DNA of 64,000 nucleotides from Tetraselmis striata (GCA_006384855.1 VCJN01002475.1:89790-153789), one strand, 5' to 3'; counted from the stretch's first letter, positions 42,021 to 54,956 are shown. A program made the numbers and translations. The notes: a model not told the origin generated them from the letters alone.

Positions 42021-45000
42021 TTGGGCCAACAGAGAGACACTGTATTCATCATGCAAAATACCGTAACAGTTGATTGGGTTCGCGGGTCGGAATATGTGAT
42101 ATTGATGGTGTGTTCTCACGTATTATCAGATTGATATAGTTTATGTCTCTTTGCGGGGGGGGGGGGGGGGGGGGGGGGGGGTCAATAACGATACAATATA
42201 CATATCGCAAACCCGATGAAATGTTGCATGATACCCGGAAATGTGGTGACGCAATACACCATGAATACAAAACAGAATCCTCAATATAAGCTCGAAGCTG
42301 TGAAAGAATTCATTTCGTTTTGTGACCCGCGGACCCAACTAAAGGTAGACAGTGTGACGCCGCTCGGCCTTGCAGTTGCATGCATGGCGTCGTTAGCTTG
42401 ACGTTGCCCAGCGCCGCCACGGTCGCCCGGATGATGTTTGCCTTATTGCGCGGCGCTGAGCCCCCTGCGCCCTCGTTCCCCCTCCCCCTCCCCCCCTCCC
42501 CCTCCCCCCACACACACCCGACACACAGAGGTGACGCGGCGCGGGCTGGGCGCGGTGCTGCCGCAGAAGCCCAAGAAGCTGGCGCGGACTGGTGCAGGGC
42601 ATCGCGGCGCAGAGCCCCATCCCGCTGACGGTGAAGATCCGCATCGGCAAGGACGATAAGTCGGTCAACGTGCACAACGTGACCCCCCCCCCCCCCCCCC
42701 CCCCCCGGCCGACCCCCGGGAAGCACACCGAGGCGGCTCATGCGCGGTCAAACACGCAGTCTGTAGTAGACCTGTTAAAACAACTGTTAATGTCCGCAAG
42801 TCACCACTTTGGTCAGTCAGGGGTTTATAGCCGGTTAGTAACCACCCCCCAAAATGCCCCAAGGCGGCAACTTGGGCATCACAGAGGGCTGAGCCCTCCT
42901 TGGGGGTGGGAGCAGGAACGGGGCGGGGGTCATTGTTGTGATTATGGGGTATCATAATGCGCAGGGCCGTGTAAGCGCTGTCTGGCAGTTCATCTCGGCT
43001 CTGATGATGATGCGACAATCCCCTGCGCGGCTCTTCTGTGTGCCCCATATTTGACGGATCGACGAATGCACAAAACTTTGACAGTCTTGTACGGGATCTC
43101 CTAGCCATGAACCCGTCAAGGTGTTCCTATGTTGCGTCCCTAAGTAGCGATGTCTTGCTTGGTGTTTCGATGATTTTGGATTGGTTTGGATATTCGTCAT
43201 ATGACTACTAAATAAGCAGAATAGCGCAAATCAGTGCAAGGTCTCCCGGTCATTTAGATCCCACAGTGAAACGTGGTCCGCCATCCCCGCAAGGATCGTT
43301 TGGCTAAATCACAGACCTGACCCGGCTGGCTCACTGGTTGTTTGGGGTGTGCCGTCCGGCAGGTGGTGGAGCTACTGCAGGAGAGCGGTGCTGCCGCGGT
43401 CACCATCCACGGGCGGACCATGCAGGCCAGGTGACACCAACCCCCCCCCCCCCCCTTCCCCTTTGGCCCTCCTCCCCTAGCGGCTGCTGTCCCTCCCTTC
43501 CTCCTCGGCCTTGGTCACTGCCACAGACTCCGCAGCGTAAACTAATAATGATAATAAGTGAGCGGACTTATGGGAGTTCTTTTTTATCCTATGAGAATGA
43601 GGACACATTCACAGCAAACCTCCCGGTGGCTCGTGCTCTTGTATGTCCAGTGTATTGGCAACTATGCATATGGCTGTACATAGGCAACCGTAGATACGTG
43701 AGCCGGGGTGCAGGACGTGGCGACTGACGCAGTCAACGGATGGTGTTACTCGTCAGATACCGCAAGCCGGCGGACTGGGATCTAATCGGCGGCATCGCCG
43801 ACAGCGCCTCCATCCCCATCATTGGGAACGGCGACATCCTGACGCACTACGAGGTGCGGCCAGTCAAACCCGTGCTCGCAGGGAGATGTTGAGATTTTGC
43901 GCTATCGCTGTTCTTTCCGAGTAAATAGATGCGAACACTATGCGCACTATGGCGGCGATGTCGCTGCTCCATCAAATAAATCGCGTTCCGGAATGTCGGC
44001 GTCAAAATAAGGCTTGGGATGCCATGATTTCGGATTATCTATTTTTCGCGATTGCTCCGGAACCGTGTCAACCATGAAATTATCATTGTGAATGCGTGAT
44101 TTTAATCTGAAGTGAGTTTTTTGCAAAATCAGTGCTGGATCTGTGAATAATTGGGACACCTAGCTCCGAAACCATATTAACCACTCCGCCGCCTCCGAAA
44201 CCAACATCCACCTCTATCCTCTACTATGTGGGCAGGCCGAACTGATGGTGCCGTGGTGCTCCAAAACCGCAATCCGGAATGTCAGCGTCAAATTCAGGGT
44301 TGGGATGCCATGGATTCTGGATTATCTTACTGCCCTTATTCGCGACCGCTCCAAGTACACCGCATCATCGACCATGGGGATTGTCATAGTCCTCCGAGTC
44401 CGAGATTTGAATCCCCAGTCGGGTAGTATTGTGCAGCGGTGGATGTGGGTAGCAGTGGAGCGATGGCTTCAAAATCATATTGGCCGTTGCGCCGCCGTGC
44501 TCCGAAACCAACCTCCACCGCAACTCTACTATGTGGGCGAGTTGAACTGGTGGTGCCGTGGTTAATCCAAAATCGCTGCTGCAGAATGTCAGCGTCACCT
44601 TGAGAGAGTTGGGATGCCATGGATTTGGATTATCTTACTGACCTTATTCGCGATCGCCCCGAATACACCGCATCATCGACCATGGGGATTGCCATAGCCC
44701 TCCGAGTCCGTGATTTGAATCTCCGGGCGGGTAGTGCAGCGGTGGGTGTGGGGAACAAGGTGGCGATTGCTCCAAAACCATATGGGCCATCGCGTCGCCA
44801 CGTTCCAAAAGCATCCTTCACCGCTAGCCTCTACGATGTGGGCGGGTTGAACTAATAGTGCCGTGGTGCTCCAAAACCGCTGCTGCGGAATGTCAGCGTC
44901 ACCTTCAGAGTTGGGAGGGCAAGTATTTGGATCATGTGACTGACATAATCATCTGATCATCCTTATTCACAACCTCTCCGAATAAACCACATCAAGCACG

Positions 45001-48000
45001 GGGATTGTTAGAGCCCTCCAAGTCCGAAATTTGATACCCATATTTGGTAGTATGATTGTGCAACAGTGAATGTGGGTTACAGTGGAACGCTGGCTCCGAA
45101 TCCATGTTGGCCATTCCGCCGTTGCGCTCCAAAACCAACCTTTACCGCTACCCTCTGTGTGGATGGGTTGGACATGCGGTCGCTAGACCATGCTGACGGC
45201 CGCTGCCCCCCCCCCCCTCCCCCCGCCCCCTTCTCCCCGTGTACCTGTGCCCGCAGGCTGCCAGTCGGGGCAGCGCGCACAACTACGCCGCGATGATGGT
45301 CGGGCGCGGCGCGCTCATCAAGCCCTGGATCTTTCAGGAGTTCAAGGAGGTCAGCAGCCTATCTCCGCAAATCCGCCATTCCGCCGCGCCTCCTGTCTGC
45401 TAGACCGCCTTCTTGGTTTGCCTAGCAGAGCCTGGTGGCAGTCAATCTGCTGGTACAGCATCCGGGGTGGCTACTTTCTCCAAAACCTGCGCAGCCACAT
45501 GGGATTGCAGCGAGTTCAGTCGGCACTTAATCAATGAAATTAGGTGCTCGGGCAGACGACGACCTCAGTCCTGAATTTTGGCTGAGGTCGGGTCCGAATA
45601 TTCCGGGTCTGGCCATTTATTGGAAGAATTCCTCCACTGGAATTGAAATCAGTCTGGATTCCTCCTGAATTCCTTACATATGATAAGCACATACGGTATA
45701 TGTGTGGGTTGATAGCGTGTCGCACGAGTGGCCTGACCTAAGTTAACGTGTTTGGTGTCTTTCAGCCCAAATTCCTACCCCAAATTTGGTTCAGACCAAA
45801 ATCCAGACTATCCAGATATCTGTATGTAATATATTAAACCGGATATATGTTATCCTGTATAATGCAAACCGGATAATATGTTCCGGTATATATTACATCT
45901 GAATCCCAGAATTCAGATATAACCCCAGAATATCCGAACTCCGGAATTCACAAAGTCAGAACTGAATTCAGCTGAAGCAGAAACGGTAGAAACAGATAGG
46001 CAGAAACGGTCATGGCAGACGAAGCATTCCTCGGGCCCGTGCACTGACTCATGTGATCGCGGGGGCGCGGCGGGCATGAGCAGGGGCGTGAGCTCGTCTT
46101 GGACGCAGCAGACCGGATCGGAGTGTATCGTCAGCTCATCTCCCACATGAAGGTGCCCCCCCCCCCCCAACCCCCTGGCCCCGCCCGAACCCATCCCGTT
46201 GAGTGTGTATACGCGGAACGTATACCTTCCCGCAGCATAACCCACGCTTAGTCCCCTGCTGGTCTCCTTCCACCAGTGAGATGACGGTACTTGTCTCCCG
46301 CCCACCGATGTCACCCAGGACCACTTTGGCAACGACGCCATGGGGAAGCGCAAGGTCCGCCGCCTCCCGCTCTGTCCCATTTGCTGGCTTCGTAGTGTAC
46401 ACGCCAGCAGACCCGGCCCGCAGCATCCGTGGTCTCGGGGAAGGGGGGGGGAAGGGGGGAGGGTTGTTGACTAGGTTGCACGTCTGAGGCCGTTGCGTCA
46501 GGCATGCGATTCTGACTACATCCAGCACTTGTCTCGACCTGGTCTCGAAATCCAAGGCGCCCTTTGGGCCTGAGGCTGGTCGTAATTTCAAGCATAGCCT
46601 CGACTCTTGCCTGAAGGGAGCCGAGCCTGGAATGGCTACATCCCAGGGCAGCTTACATCTGTACTAGGGCAATGTACTATGCTTGTTGATCCCCGAATGC
46701 GGAACCCAAGGGCCATCCGACAAGTCGGACGTTTTGCAGCACACGACACTGTTGCTTCCGGGCTCTGAGGGTGGTCACGTGCCGCTATGCTCACCCGAGC
46801 GCAGGCGTGGTACTTTCTGCCCTGGCACTTCAGCTTCTTCTGCAGGTACGGGCTGCTTTCCCGGTCGTCTGGCGCCGTGCGCTGCTCATGCGGCTGCCCA
46901 CATGCCACTGCCGCCGGGAACGCAGCGCCACGGACGCTCTGCGTGTGGGACCCTCCGCATGCAGGTATCGTCCGTTCCCAGAGGAGCTGTACGGAGCCAA
47001 GGCGGCGGAGTACCCACTCATTGGCACGCGTCAGGACCTGGTCGATGAGGAGGTACCACGCATTGGGTTCTCCGCAATCTCCTCCTCCCTCCCCCTCCCC
47101 TTTGCAGAGAGAGAGAAACAATGGGAAATAAATCGGAGTACGCCACAATTAGGACTGCGTGATGCCCTCGAGCTACACCCAGGCCTGAGTACCGGGCGCG
47201 GTTAGCCATACCATGCCATACCAAAGTACACAAACATGGCTTGGGATCTCTAAAACGATGGTGTGAATAAGTGAAGACAATGTTCATGAACCGGAGCATT
47301 TCATCGGGTTTGCGGGCCGAAATTAGTGCAGCAACAGAAGATCCGCCCTGTATTCGTTGTGCATTCTGGTATTTTTCAAGATAACATTTTTTTCTTGTTT
47401 AGGGGGGGGGGGTTCAGAAACGATATTATACCGCGAACTGAAAGCATGGATGCAAGTATGTATATGTGAGCCACGAACCCAATTAAACGCTCCGGTGAGT
47501 CAGGCCTGGGGTTGGGAGGGGGGGGATAGGTAATACTACAAAGAGTTCTGTTGCGGACGGAAAGGGGGTTTATAGCGCTGATTGCTGTGTGTCAATTTGA
47601 TTGTGTGTCACGGCAGCGCGGTGAGACGCTGGAGGGGCTGCCGCTGCTGGAGCGCCTCCTGCGTTGCGTGGACGAGGAGCTGCACGAGCAGATTGCGCAC
47701 AGCCTGTGGGACAGGTGCGCCTGAACCGGGACCCTGGAGCAACCCCCCCCCCCCCCCCCCCCCCCCCCCACCCCCCTGCCCCTTCGCTGCCCAGCTTCTG
47801 CATGCATCTCCGCAGCGCCACCCCTTGCTGAAATCGTTGCAAGTAAACATTCGTTTCAATGCTTTGGGTCCACTCTTCCAACCCGCGAAGAAAAAAACAA
47901 AACGTTTAGGTTGGAGACTTCCCATAACAAAACATGAATATTGCACGGAATCTCTCACTCGATGGCGCAAAGTAAATCATTGTTTTGGTGACCTGAGAAC

Positions 48001-48242
48001 CCAATTCAATGATACGGTCGGGAGCATGTTTTGTTTTTTCGCCCCCGGGTTTCCCATTGGTTTCCATTTGCCTCTGATCAGTAACATTGACGGTCTCCCC
48101 TCATCTCTGTACCCGCAGCGAGTCGGATGCTGAGGCGCTGCAGGCTCTGGAGCGTCTGGCGGCGAGCGACCTGGAGCGCTATGAGCTGCAGGTGTCTCAG
48201 GGCGGGCGTGATGACCGCAACGATGACCGCGGCCAGGGATAG
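36985..48242 (+). CDS. tRNA-dihydrouridine synthase family protein (14 exons; 5' end not found)
   Basis: Flavin enzyme that reduces uridine to dihydrouridine in tRNA. Exons: 36985-37129, 38476-38623, 40100-40155, 41328-41435, 42529-42678, 43363-43430, 43757-43853, 45257-45349, 46084-46152, 46319-46354, 46805-46845, 46965-47052, 47617-47714, 48119-48242. About 439 residues. Family blocks in order: LILAPLTRGGSLPYRRLC and EVTVGEMAFAKHLI (FMN-binding start of the barrel), LNCGCPIYEVTRRGLGAVL (catalytic Cys), LTVKIRIG, VTIHGRTMQARY.KPADW, IPIIGNGDI, MMVGRGALIKPWIFQEF, then a helical tail with WYFLPWHFSFFCRYRPFP. It is DUS3-like in several blocks, but the tail is of a plant/algal type. Exon 5 carries one extra base near 42,588: without it the total is exactly 1,320 nt; with it the downstream frame is lost. 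Introns are long and repeat-filled. Confidence 0.88.
38950..39061. repeat. 40-bp direct repeat, 72-bp period, 2 copies
   Basis: CCCTTTAGCAACTAGTTGAA and the 20 bp after it occur exactly at 38,950-38,989 and 39,022-39,061, each after a short C run, in intron 2 of the synthase gene. Confidence 0.9.
41811..41842. repeat. (AG)n microsatellite
   Basis: About 16 AG units in intron 4 of the synthase gene. The neighbourhood (41,740-42,350) holds two or three copies of a short dispersed repeat ending like CGCGG(A/G)CCCAAT, also seen near 36,900, 47,480 and 48,000. Confidence 0.9.
43960..45175. repeat. Degenerate tandem repeat, about 305-bp period, 4 copies
   Basis: Blocks such as CTACTATGTGGGC (44,221; 44,527; variant at 44,830), CATCATCGACCATGGGGATT (44,363; 44,669) and GGAATGTCAGCGTCA recur with a period of about 303-306 bp. 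They fill intron 7 of the synthase gene. The outer copies are more diverged. Confidence 0.85.
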
Positions 48243-48294
48243 GCATGCCGCGCGGGCGAATGCACATAATTATTTTATTACGAGTACCTTAACC

Positions 48295-48299
48295 TGTAA
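48295..48299 (+). terminator. TGTAA polyadenylation signal of the synthase gene
   Basis: TGTAA, the common green-algal polyadenylation motif, occurs 53 nt after the stop codon at 48,242. One occurrence by chance is possible. Confidence 0.4.
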
Positions 48300-48399
48300 C
48301 GATGATTACATGTGCTAGAAGCGATACATAAACATATAAGAAACACCAAGATATACAACAGTCAAAAAAGGAACCAGCCAAAAGAGAACCGATACTATC

Positions 48400-48687
48400 C
48401 AAATAAGGGGGCCCACAAGTGTATCCGGTCACCAATCAGTCGAACTCGTCCAGGCAGGAGCCCCCCCCCCCCCCCCCCCCCCCGTCCTCGGAGCACATGG
48501 TGACCAAGGAAGATTGGATCCCATTGGCGAGAAAGCTCTTCGAGAGTGTCATAGACAGTTGATGGGACGCGCTGCAGAACCAAGCGCACCCAAGCCACAT
48601 GCTGATGGAACTCAGCCGGAGACTCAGCCACGTAGTTCCGCAGAGCAGGGACCGAAAAGCATCAATCGCCGCAATGACATGGCCAAG

Positions 48688-48724
<37 letters not shown>

Positions 48725-49240
48725 GGGGGGGGGGGGGGGGGGGTAGTAATTTGGCGGCAATGAGCACCGCAAAGACGTGCACCAGGACGTACGCCAAAGC
48801 CGAGGCACCCAAGCGCCATGTGCACTCCACCACAAAAGGCCAATAATGGTGGACATGCTGCACGGGGGAGGGGGGGGAGAAGCCGCGTTGTCTGACTGCT
48901 TCTTGAGGCAACGGCGTCATTGTGCTAATCCCAATGGGCCTTGTCATTGGCCGATTTATTGGTACTGACACACACAACATCGATAATGTAGTGCTCATGT
49001 AGAGCACCCCAATGCTTCAGCAACACATCAGCCGGACGTGTGGAATCAGCCTCACAACCAATTAGTTGTCCTTGACACCGCCGGTCTTTGTCGCGATGTT
49101 GGCGCAAAACAGCACATTTCGAGTGTGCCTTTCGTGCTTGTAGTGAGCAAAAGGGTACGACAAGTTGTGATTGACAAGGCCATCTTGCACGTTCCGGTAG
49201 GCATTCAGCGTTGAGTCCAGCACCAAATGCCAAAACCTAT
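48400..49240 (-). other. Possible decayed ORF (transposon-like)
   Basis: Minus-strand frames here read as broken protein-like text (for example FWHLVLDSTLNAYRNVQDGL and FHQHVAWVRLVLQRVPSTVY) with stops and frame changes. It is interrupted by a (TG)n repeat and two homopolymers. I cannot name the family. It looks like an old mobile-element protein, not a host gene. Confidence 0.25.
48691..48721. repeat. (TG)n microsatellite followed by a G run
   Basis: About 15 TG units directly followed by about 20 G (48,724-48,743). Confidence 0.95.
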
Positions 49241-51290
49241 GGCAATAAGATTAAGCGGGCGAACTGCCGACAAGGCAGCCCGGCGGAGACGAAGTCCCAA
49301 CGACATGTGGAGTACGGCGGCCAGAGAGTGGGCACATGACATACGCCACGCCAAGTTGTGGTTGGAGTTAATACCCTACCCTGTAATCCTAGATACTCTT
49401 GGATTCCATTACACGACAAATCTAGCAGCATTATCACAATAAGTCGGACCAAAAAGTGCTAGATCACCCGCCGAACGGGCACTAACTCGTAATCGGAGTA
49501 GACACAATGACACGGGTACAAAGACCGACCATCCGCTGCGCTTCACGCGTCGAAATCTTCGTGTAACGTTCGTGGTTATTTATGCTGATATGTATTTCGT
49601 TCTAGAAAACATAATAGTTTTTTTCTCTTCTCGGGGGTCAAATAACAAAATGACATTAACATATAAAGCCGCAGCGCGAGCTCCAATAATCCATATAGTC
49701 GCTACGGGTACTCGTACCTTGGTGTCATGGCAGCAAGCAAGTATTAGGTGTTAAGTAAAGTTCGCCCCGGGACATCGGCTTAAGCCCCCCAACACTTGAC
49801 CTCTTGCGCCAACTACAATCGTAGGTCTGGCATATATAGCCCTTAGACCATTGTCTCATTCGATGATTCGAACCCCGAGCGGGTAATGCATCAACCGGGA
49901 GGTATTCAGGACACGCCGGGACGATATTGCCGAAATACATCGACCAGGAATCTATCCCGCGGGACCTCTCGCATCTGAGACGACCGCTCAACCCAACAGA
50001 CAAGTAAGGAATAACAAGGAAGGTGTTATTCTTGATGTCGCGCGGGCACCGCGCGTCTGCTGTTCGTCGTGCGTATAGATAGTTGTGGCTATTGTAGAGT
50101 ACACCAATTATGTAAAAACGTGGATAAATGTCGTCCCACATTTCAGAAGTGTGACATGTAGACCAGCAGTACACGTAGGCTATAATATTGATCTAGTGAG
50201 TATGTATTGACCCACTCGTGACCTCATACAAACTGGCTTTTGTGCTTTTACGCGCGCAAGCCCCGAGCAAACTCCCGGTGTTTGTACGGAGCTTTGAGCG
50301 GTAAGCCAGAATTTAGCGACTAGTCTTAGGGCGGTCAAATTGTATTGAGGACTCGATGACTTATTCGTTTTTCCTATATGTTTTTTCGGTGAAGCGACTA
50401 CCCGTATGTGGAGTAAAGAAAATTTCTTTTCATTGAGGATGATGAAAACACGTCAAAATTATCCGCAGTGACTTGATTATTTGGCGAGGTTCAATTTAAT
50501 TTATTTGAAGCATGAAATTAAATCACCATGGTGCGCCGAAAGTCGCTACCGGTAGCCGGTAGATAGCCCGCGTTGCCTCGTATTTGTTTTTTACATGTTC
50601 GGTCGATATTATGACTCGAGGATCAAAAATGATGATATATATATTGCTACCCATTCCTCAGTTTTCGCAGTCGGTACGGTTGCTTCCTTCGTATTAACAT
50701 CTCGTCCACGGCGGAGAAATTACACGGGTAAAGACCCCACGGGCATTCAAATTAGCGACTACAGCTACCCTACCGGGAGGCCTCCCGGTACGACGATACC
50801 GGTGTTCTAGCCGCCGTACGCTAGTTTTTTTTTCGCCCCGGGACAGGACTGGTATCAGTGAAACCCTTGCAGCGTCTCTACGACGGCCGTTTAGGCAGCA
50901 ATCCAGTTACGGAAAGCCGTATGCTAGTAACGGATGAATAGTAGTCGCGCTAACATTCTAATGAACTCGTCGTACGAATTACCGGTACGGCCTCATGTCC
51001 GGGTAGGCGGGCGGAGTCTGGTTGAGGTTCCGTGCCAAACCGGATGTGGAGTTCTCGCATGTTATCAGTTGCCAGTTTGCAGATCATCGCTCCTTGAGCC
51101 GCCCCAGCCAGGAGGGTGGCGGCGTCATGGGAGGCCGATCCCAGTCAGGCAATGGTGGTGGATAGGCGAGGTTTGTGGATGTGACAGATGTTTAGGGTGG
51201 CACACATGACCTAGTCGGGGAGGCGCCCCATCAGAAACGGCCGGATAGGGGCGCTGGGGTGGGGGGGGGGGGGGGGTCGTCTCCCTCCCA
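49241..51290. other. Intergenic, no supported gene
   Basis: AT-richer DNA with only short random ORFs. A B-box-like GGTTCGAATC (minus, near 49,868) has no tRNA fold around it. A G run lies near 51,261-51,276. Confidence 0.45.
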
Positions 51291-51298
51291 CGCTTTAG

Positions 51299-52983
51299 TT
51301 ATAGTGCGAAGGAGAAGACTAATACCGCCGGAAGGTTCGCCGGGCGGCGGGTAGTGCCTCTAGCTGCGGTTGCGCTCTCCGGGGCGTGCATGGGGGTCAT
51401 GATGTTTGCCATCCACGTATGAAGTTCGGTAGCTGAGATGCCAGAAAGAGGAGGGCTAGCAATGAAGGTGAGTGTGTATTGAGCGCGCATGACGGGTGTA
51501 ATGACCGGAGCGTCGATCCGGGGTTGCAAAGCATAGCCAAAGGTGGTGTATAGCATGTTCGCCGTGGCGGTGCGGGGGTATGCTTGCATTCGGATGATTT
51601 GTGCCGCCTAGATTTGGGAAAGGGTGAGTTTGAGTTCACCGTTATTATGTCTCGGGGTTTGGTCTTTTGGGCCACCTTTTCTTGTATATTGCATACATAG
51701 AGTTATGCCGGGTCTATTGTGATGAGGGTCCAAGCCTTTTTAGATGGTGTAGTGATAGCCGCCGCCGACGCATTGTTGCGTTCGGTGGCCGTGGTGATGT
51801 CATGCTCGGGTGTTGCGAACGACGTCGTTGAGCACCATGGTAGTGGTGGTGTCCCACGGGGAAAGGTTGTATACGTACGCCCGTGGGGGTACGGTATGGG
51901 CGGTCGTCGAGGGGCGGCTCTACCGGTGGTCGAAGACGAGCGCCCGGGCGGTGATGTTGCTGCCGGCGCCCCTCAAAGGCTTGCCCATACGTTGGGCCCA
52001 TGTTTGCTCGGGGTTTGCTGGGGCAGGGGGCGGTGGGCGCACCCTTTGCAGCGGTGGAGGGGCCGGCGGTGCCGAGGTTGTTGTGGCGTTGAGGTGCTGG
52101 CGCCGGATGGGCCTTGGCCTTACCTTTTAGGACATAATGGATTAGGGTAGCGGCCGCCATAGCGACCGTCCCGGGAGGTATGAATCGCGGTGTCGCGGCG
52201 CGTCTATACGCGCGCTTTCGGGGGGCGGAGTTGCGGCGGAATCATGCGGGAGCACTACTCGTCCGCTTGATGGTGTCCCTACTGCGCCGGCCGGGGCTTC
52301 CGACTGGCTGGGGCGGTGGGTGTCGGCCGGGCGACCCGGGGATTCTAAGGTTTTCCGGGTCGCGGCTTCTGCGCTGGTGTTTCAGCTTTTCGGCATAGGT
52401 GGGCGCCGCCTTTGTGGGCATGAGAGGTGGGATCTGCGGGTGCGGCATGAGAGGTGGGATCTGCGGCCGCGCGGCTGGCCGGCCTGACAGCCGGTCCCGG
52501 ATCGGAGGCGGTGGCTGCAGCCTCAGACGCCTTGCGGCTCTTGCTGAAGCTGCGCTTGTTGGGGCGATGTAGCTTTGTCTTGCCGAGGCCTTTAGGCGCT
52601 GCGGCGGCCGGGGAGTCATCCAGCGGGGGGGCTTGTACATGTGGAGTATGAAGTCCTACGGATCTACGAGGGGTTCGGAGGGCCCGATCACCCGTCGCAG
52701 CTAGGTCCGCCGAAGACTGGCGGCATGACCGACCAGGATCTGGCCCTCTTCTGCCTCCATCGCGCCACCAAGGGGGGGGGGGGGGGGGGGGGGGGGCTGC
52801 CGGCACGTCGCGCCGTAGGTGCTTGTGTGGTGTGTCTTCTTGTAGGGCGGCGACGCCGCCGGCAGGTGGCGACGGATCTACCGCCGGCTGCCCGGTCGGC
52901 CCCGAAATACCCCGGCTCCCCCAGCGCCTCCTCGCCTTCCGACCCCATGTCCTCGTCTGAGGACTGATTGTTGTGTCTGTCAT
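51299..52983 (-). other. Proline-rich ORF fragments, probably decayed retroelement ORF1
   Basis: Three overlapping minus-strand frames (52,983-52,345, 52,160-51,714 and 51,589-51,299) are rich in Pro, Arg, Ala and Ser. The last reads like a folded protein (YTTFGYALQPRIDAPVITPV) and continues upstream past a single stop. A long G run (52,771-52,796) cuts the first. No named domain is visible; the neighbourhood (a retroelement C-terminal fragment at 53.2 kb) suggests a LINE ORF1 or gag relic. Confidence 0.3.
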
Positions 52984-53156
52984 CCCGTCTGTAGCGGGAT
53001 GACTTTGGGGAGGCGGTCGGCTGGCGGCGCACGGTGGGAGCGGATGGCAACAAGCAGCGACGACTGGCGTACGGCGGGGTAGTACTTTATCATGTATATG
53101 GTTGTGGCCGGTTGTATTGATAGTGACGATTAGGGTTTGAGGGTTTTAGAGTTTAG

Positions 53157-53465
53157 GTGGTCTACATCTTCGCGGTGCTGTTGGCTGTGCGCAACTTCCC
53201 TGGCGGTCCTTCCGCCCCGACCTCTTGCTTTCTTCGTGGTCAATCCGTTCAGGCACTTCGAAACTTTGTCGCCAGTCAACATGCTGAGTTCCGCCGTCAC
53301 CTGTCGCGCACACGGCGGGGGCTGTTGCAGCGGGTCTCGGTTTGCGTGCATGGTACCCTGGGCGGCATTCTCTCTGCCGGTGTGCAGATGGCCAAGTCTG
53401 ATGCGTGTGCCCGTGCCCACTCTGCGTCTTCTCATGTTACTGCTTCCACCCCGCAGTCGCTGTAG
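53157..53465 (+). pseudogene. Retroelement C-terminal fragment
   Basis: A 102-residue frame ending ...LSRTRRGLLQRVSVCVHGTL then GGILSAGVQMAK. It has the same layout as the end of the decayed retroelement ORF at 16,486 (RGRFSLLINMAHAHNVLGG). It is 5'-truncated, as LINE copies often are. Assignment rests on this resemblance only. Confidence 0.4.
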
Positions 53466-54845
53466 AGGACCTTTCTGATTGCCTTTTATTTCGGTGATTT
53501 CCGATATCGCCCTCTGCTGCTAGCTCATGTAATTGATAGTGACGATACTCGTTGTCTGCGGTCTGACACTCCATATGTGAGCTTCGGTACGTCGCGGAAC
53601 AAGTCGCAGGTGACGGAAAACTTAAAGTCTGACCCTAAGGCCAAAATTATCAATAAAATGATATGTTTTAGGTAGCCCCCCCCCCCCCCCCCCTTCCCGA
53701 CTTTTGCCCCCCCCCCCTTCCCCCAAGTTTCTATCAGCCCTTAGCAGTAGCAAAAAGTAAACAATCATTGCCTTATTCCAGAAAAGCAATGCACCGTAGC
53801 ACTGCCCATGCAATGCATAGCAACACTGCCATTGCCATGAATGCACATCAACGCCACCATATTACACATGCAATGCACAACACCGCCCATGCCATGCACC
53901 ACGCAGATGCAATGCACATGCACACGACAACAAGGCAAATATGAGGACATGTTGCAGATTTTACATGCAAAAAGCCTCAAAGTTGTTGTGTGCGTGGGCG
54001 CTGCCAGCCACGCCCGCCACAGGAAGATAAGTGATGATCGGATTGGCTAAAAAAGCCTTAGCAAGTGTGAGCTCGCATTTACTATCGCAGTGAGCATGCG
54101 ATTGCGAAACCGCACACATCTACTGTTGCTTGGCGGAACGTCTGCCTCTGCCCTGTCCTCTAGCCCTAGTGATACGGCCAACATGTTGGTCGTCTTCAGG
54201 CTCTTCTGCCATGTGAACATGGCACACATATACATTGTATTGTAAATATGAAGAACCATCTCTAATGATATGAATGCACGGCGGGGGGGGGGGGGGGGCG
54301 TGCACCAACTTGCATGTACGCTTGTCACACCTGGTGGTCACCGGTGCATCACCAGCTGCTGCACATGGGCCAACTGATGATGCTGCGGTTGATGCTGCCT
54401 CCTGGCCTCCTATGCTGCCTCCTCTGCATGTGCAGCCTGCTCTTGCCGCCCTGCCTCCTTCGCTGCCTCAGCATCCTGATTCGCATGATTGGCTGATGCA
54501 TTTTGCCTGGCCTTGCGTATAACAATTTTGCAACCACTGCTAAGGCGCCATGCTTCCCGTTGCCCTTGCCAATCCACAGCTCCATATCACGCAGCGCACT
54601 TGCCATGGACTTATCGGCTGCTACGAGGTTGGCCAGTTTGCCCCGTTTAGAATTGCCGTTCTTTCGGGCCGTGTCTAACATTTGAAGAACGGCTTCAGCG
54701 CGACCTACGTCAGACGGGTCACAACCTAGTCGAGAGGAGCAGCGACAAGATGCGGCGATTCGAATCAGCGACACCCCTTTTTAAAAACGATTGAGGAGCA
54801 GAGGGAGAAAGGGAGAGGGATAGAGGGTATGGTTTGGATTGTACA
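53466..54845. other. Intergenic, no supported gene
   Basis: C runs at about 53,676 and 53,707, and a stretch rich in GCAATGCA/CCATGCA words at about 53,785-53,930. A minus ORF at 54,349-54,774 (141 residues; VGRAEAVLQMLDTARKNGNS) is Lys/Arg-rich and unrecognised; it may be a gene fragment. Confidence 0.35.
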
Positions 54846-54896
54846 TGTATATATATGTATATATATACATATATATGTGTATATATGTATATATAT

Positions 54897-54932
<36 letters not shown>

Positions 54933-54956
54933 CTGTATATATATATATATAAATAA

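Noticed and set aside
49850-49940. tRNA gene (GGTTCGAATC B box on the minus strand)
   Set aside because: The T stem does not pair (CGGGG against CATCG) and there is no acceptor stem.
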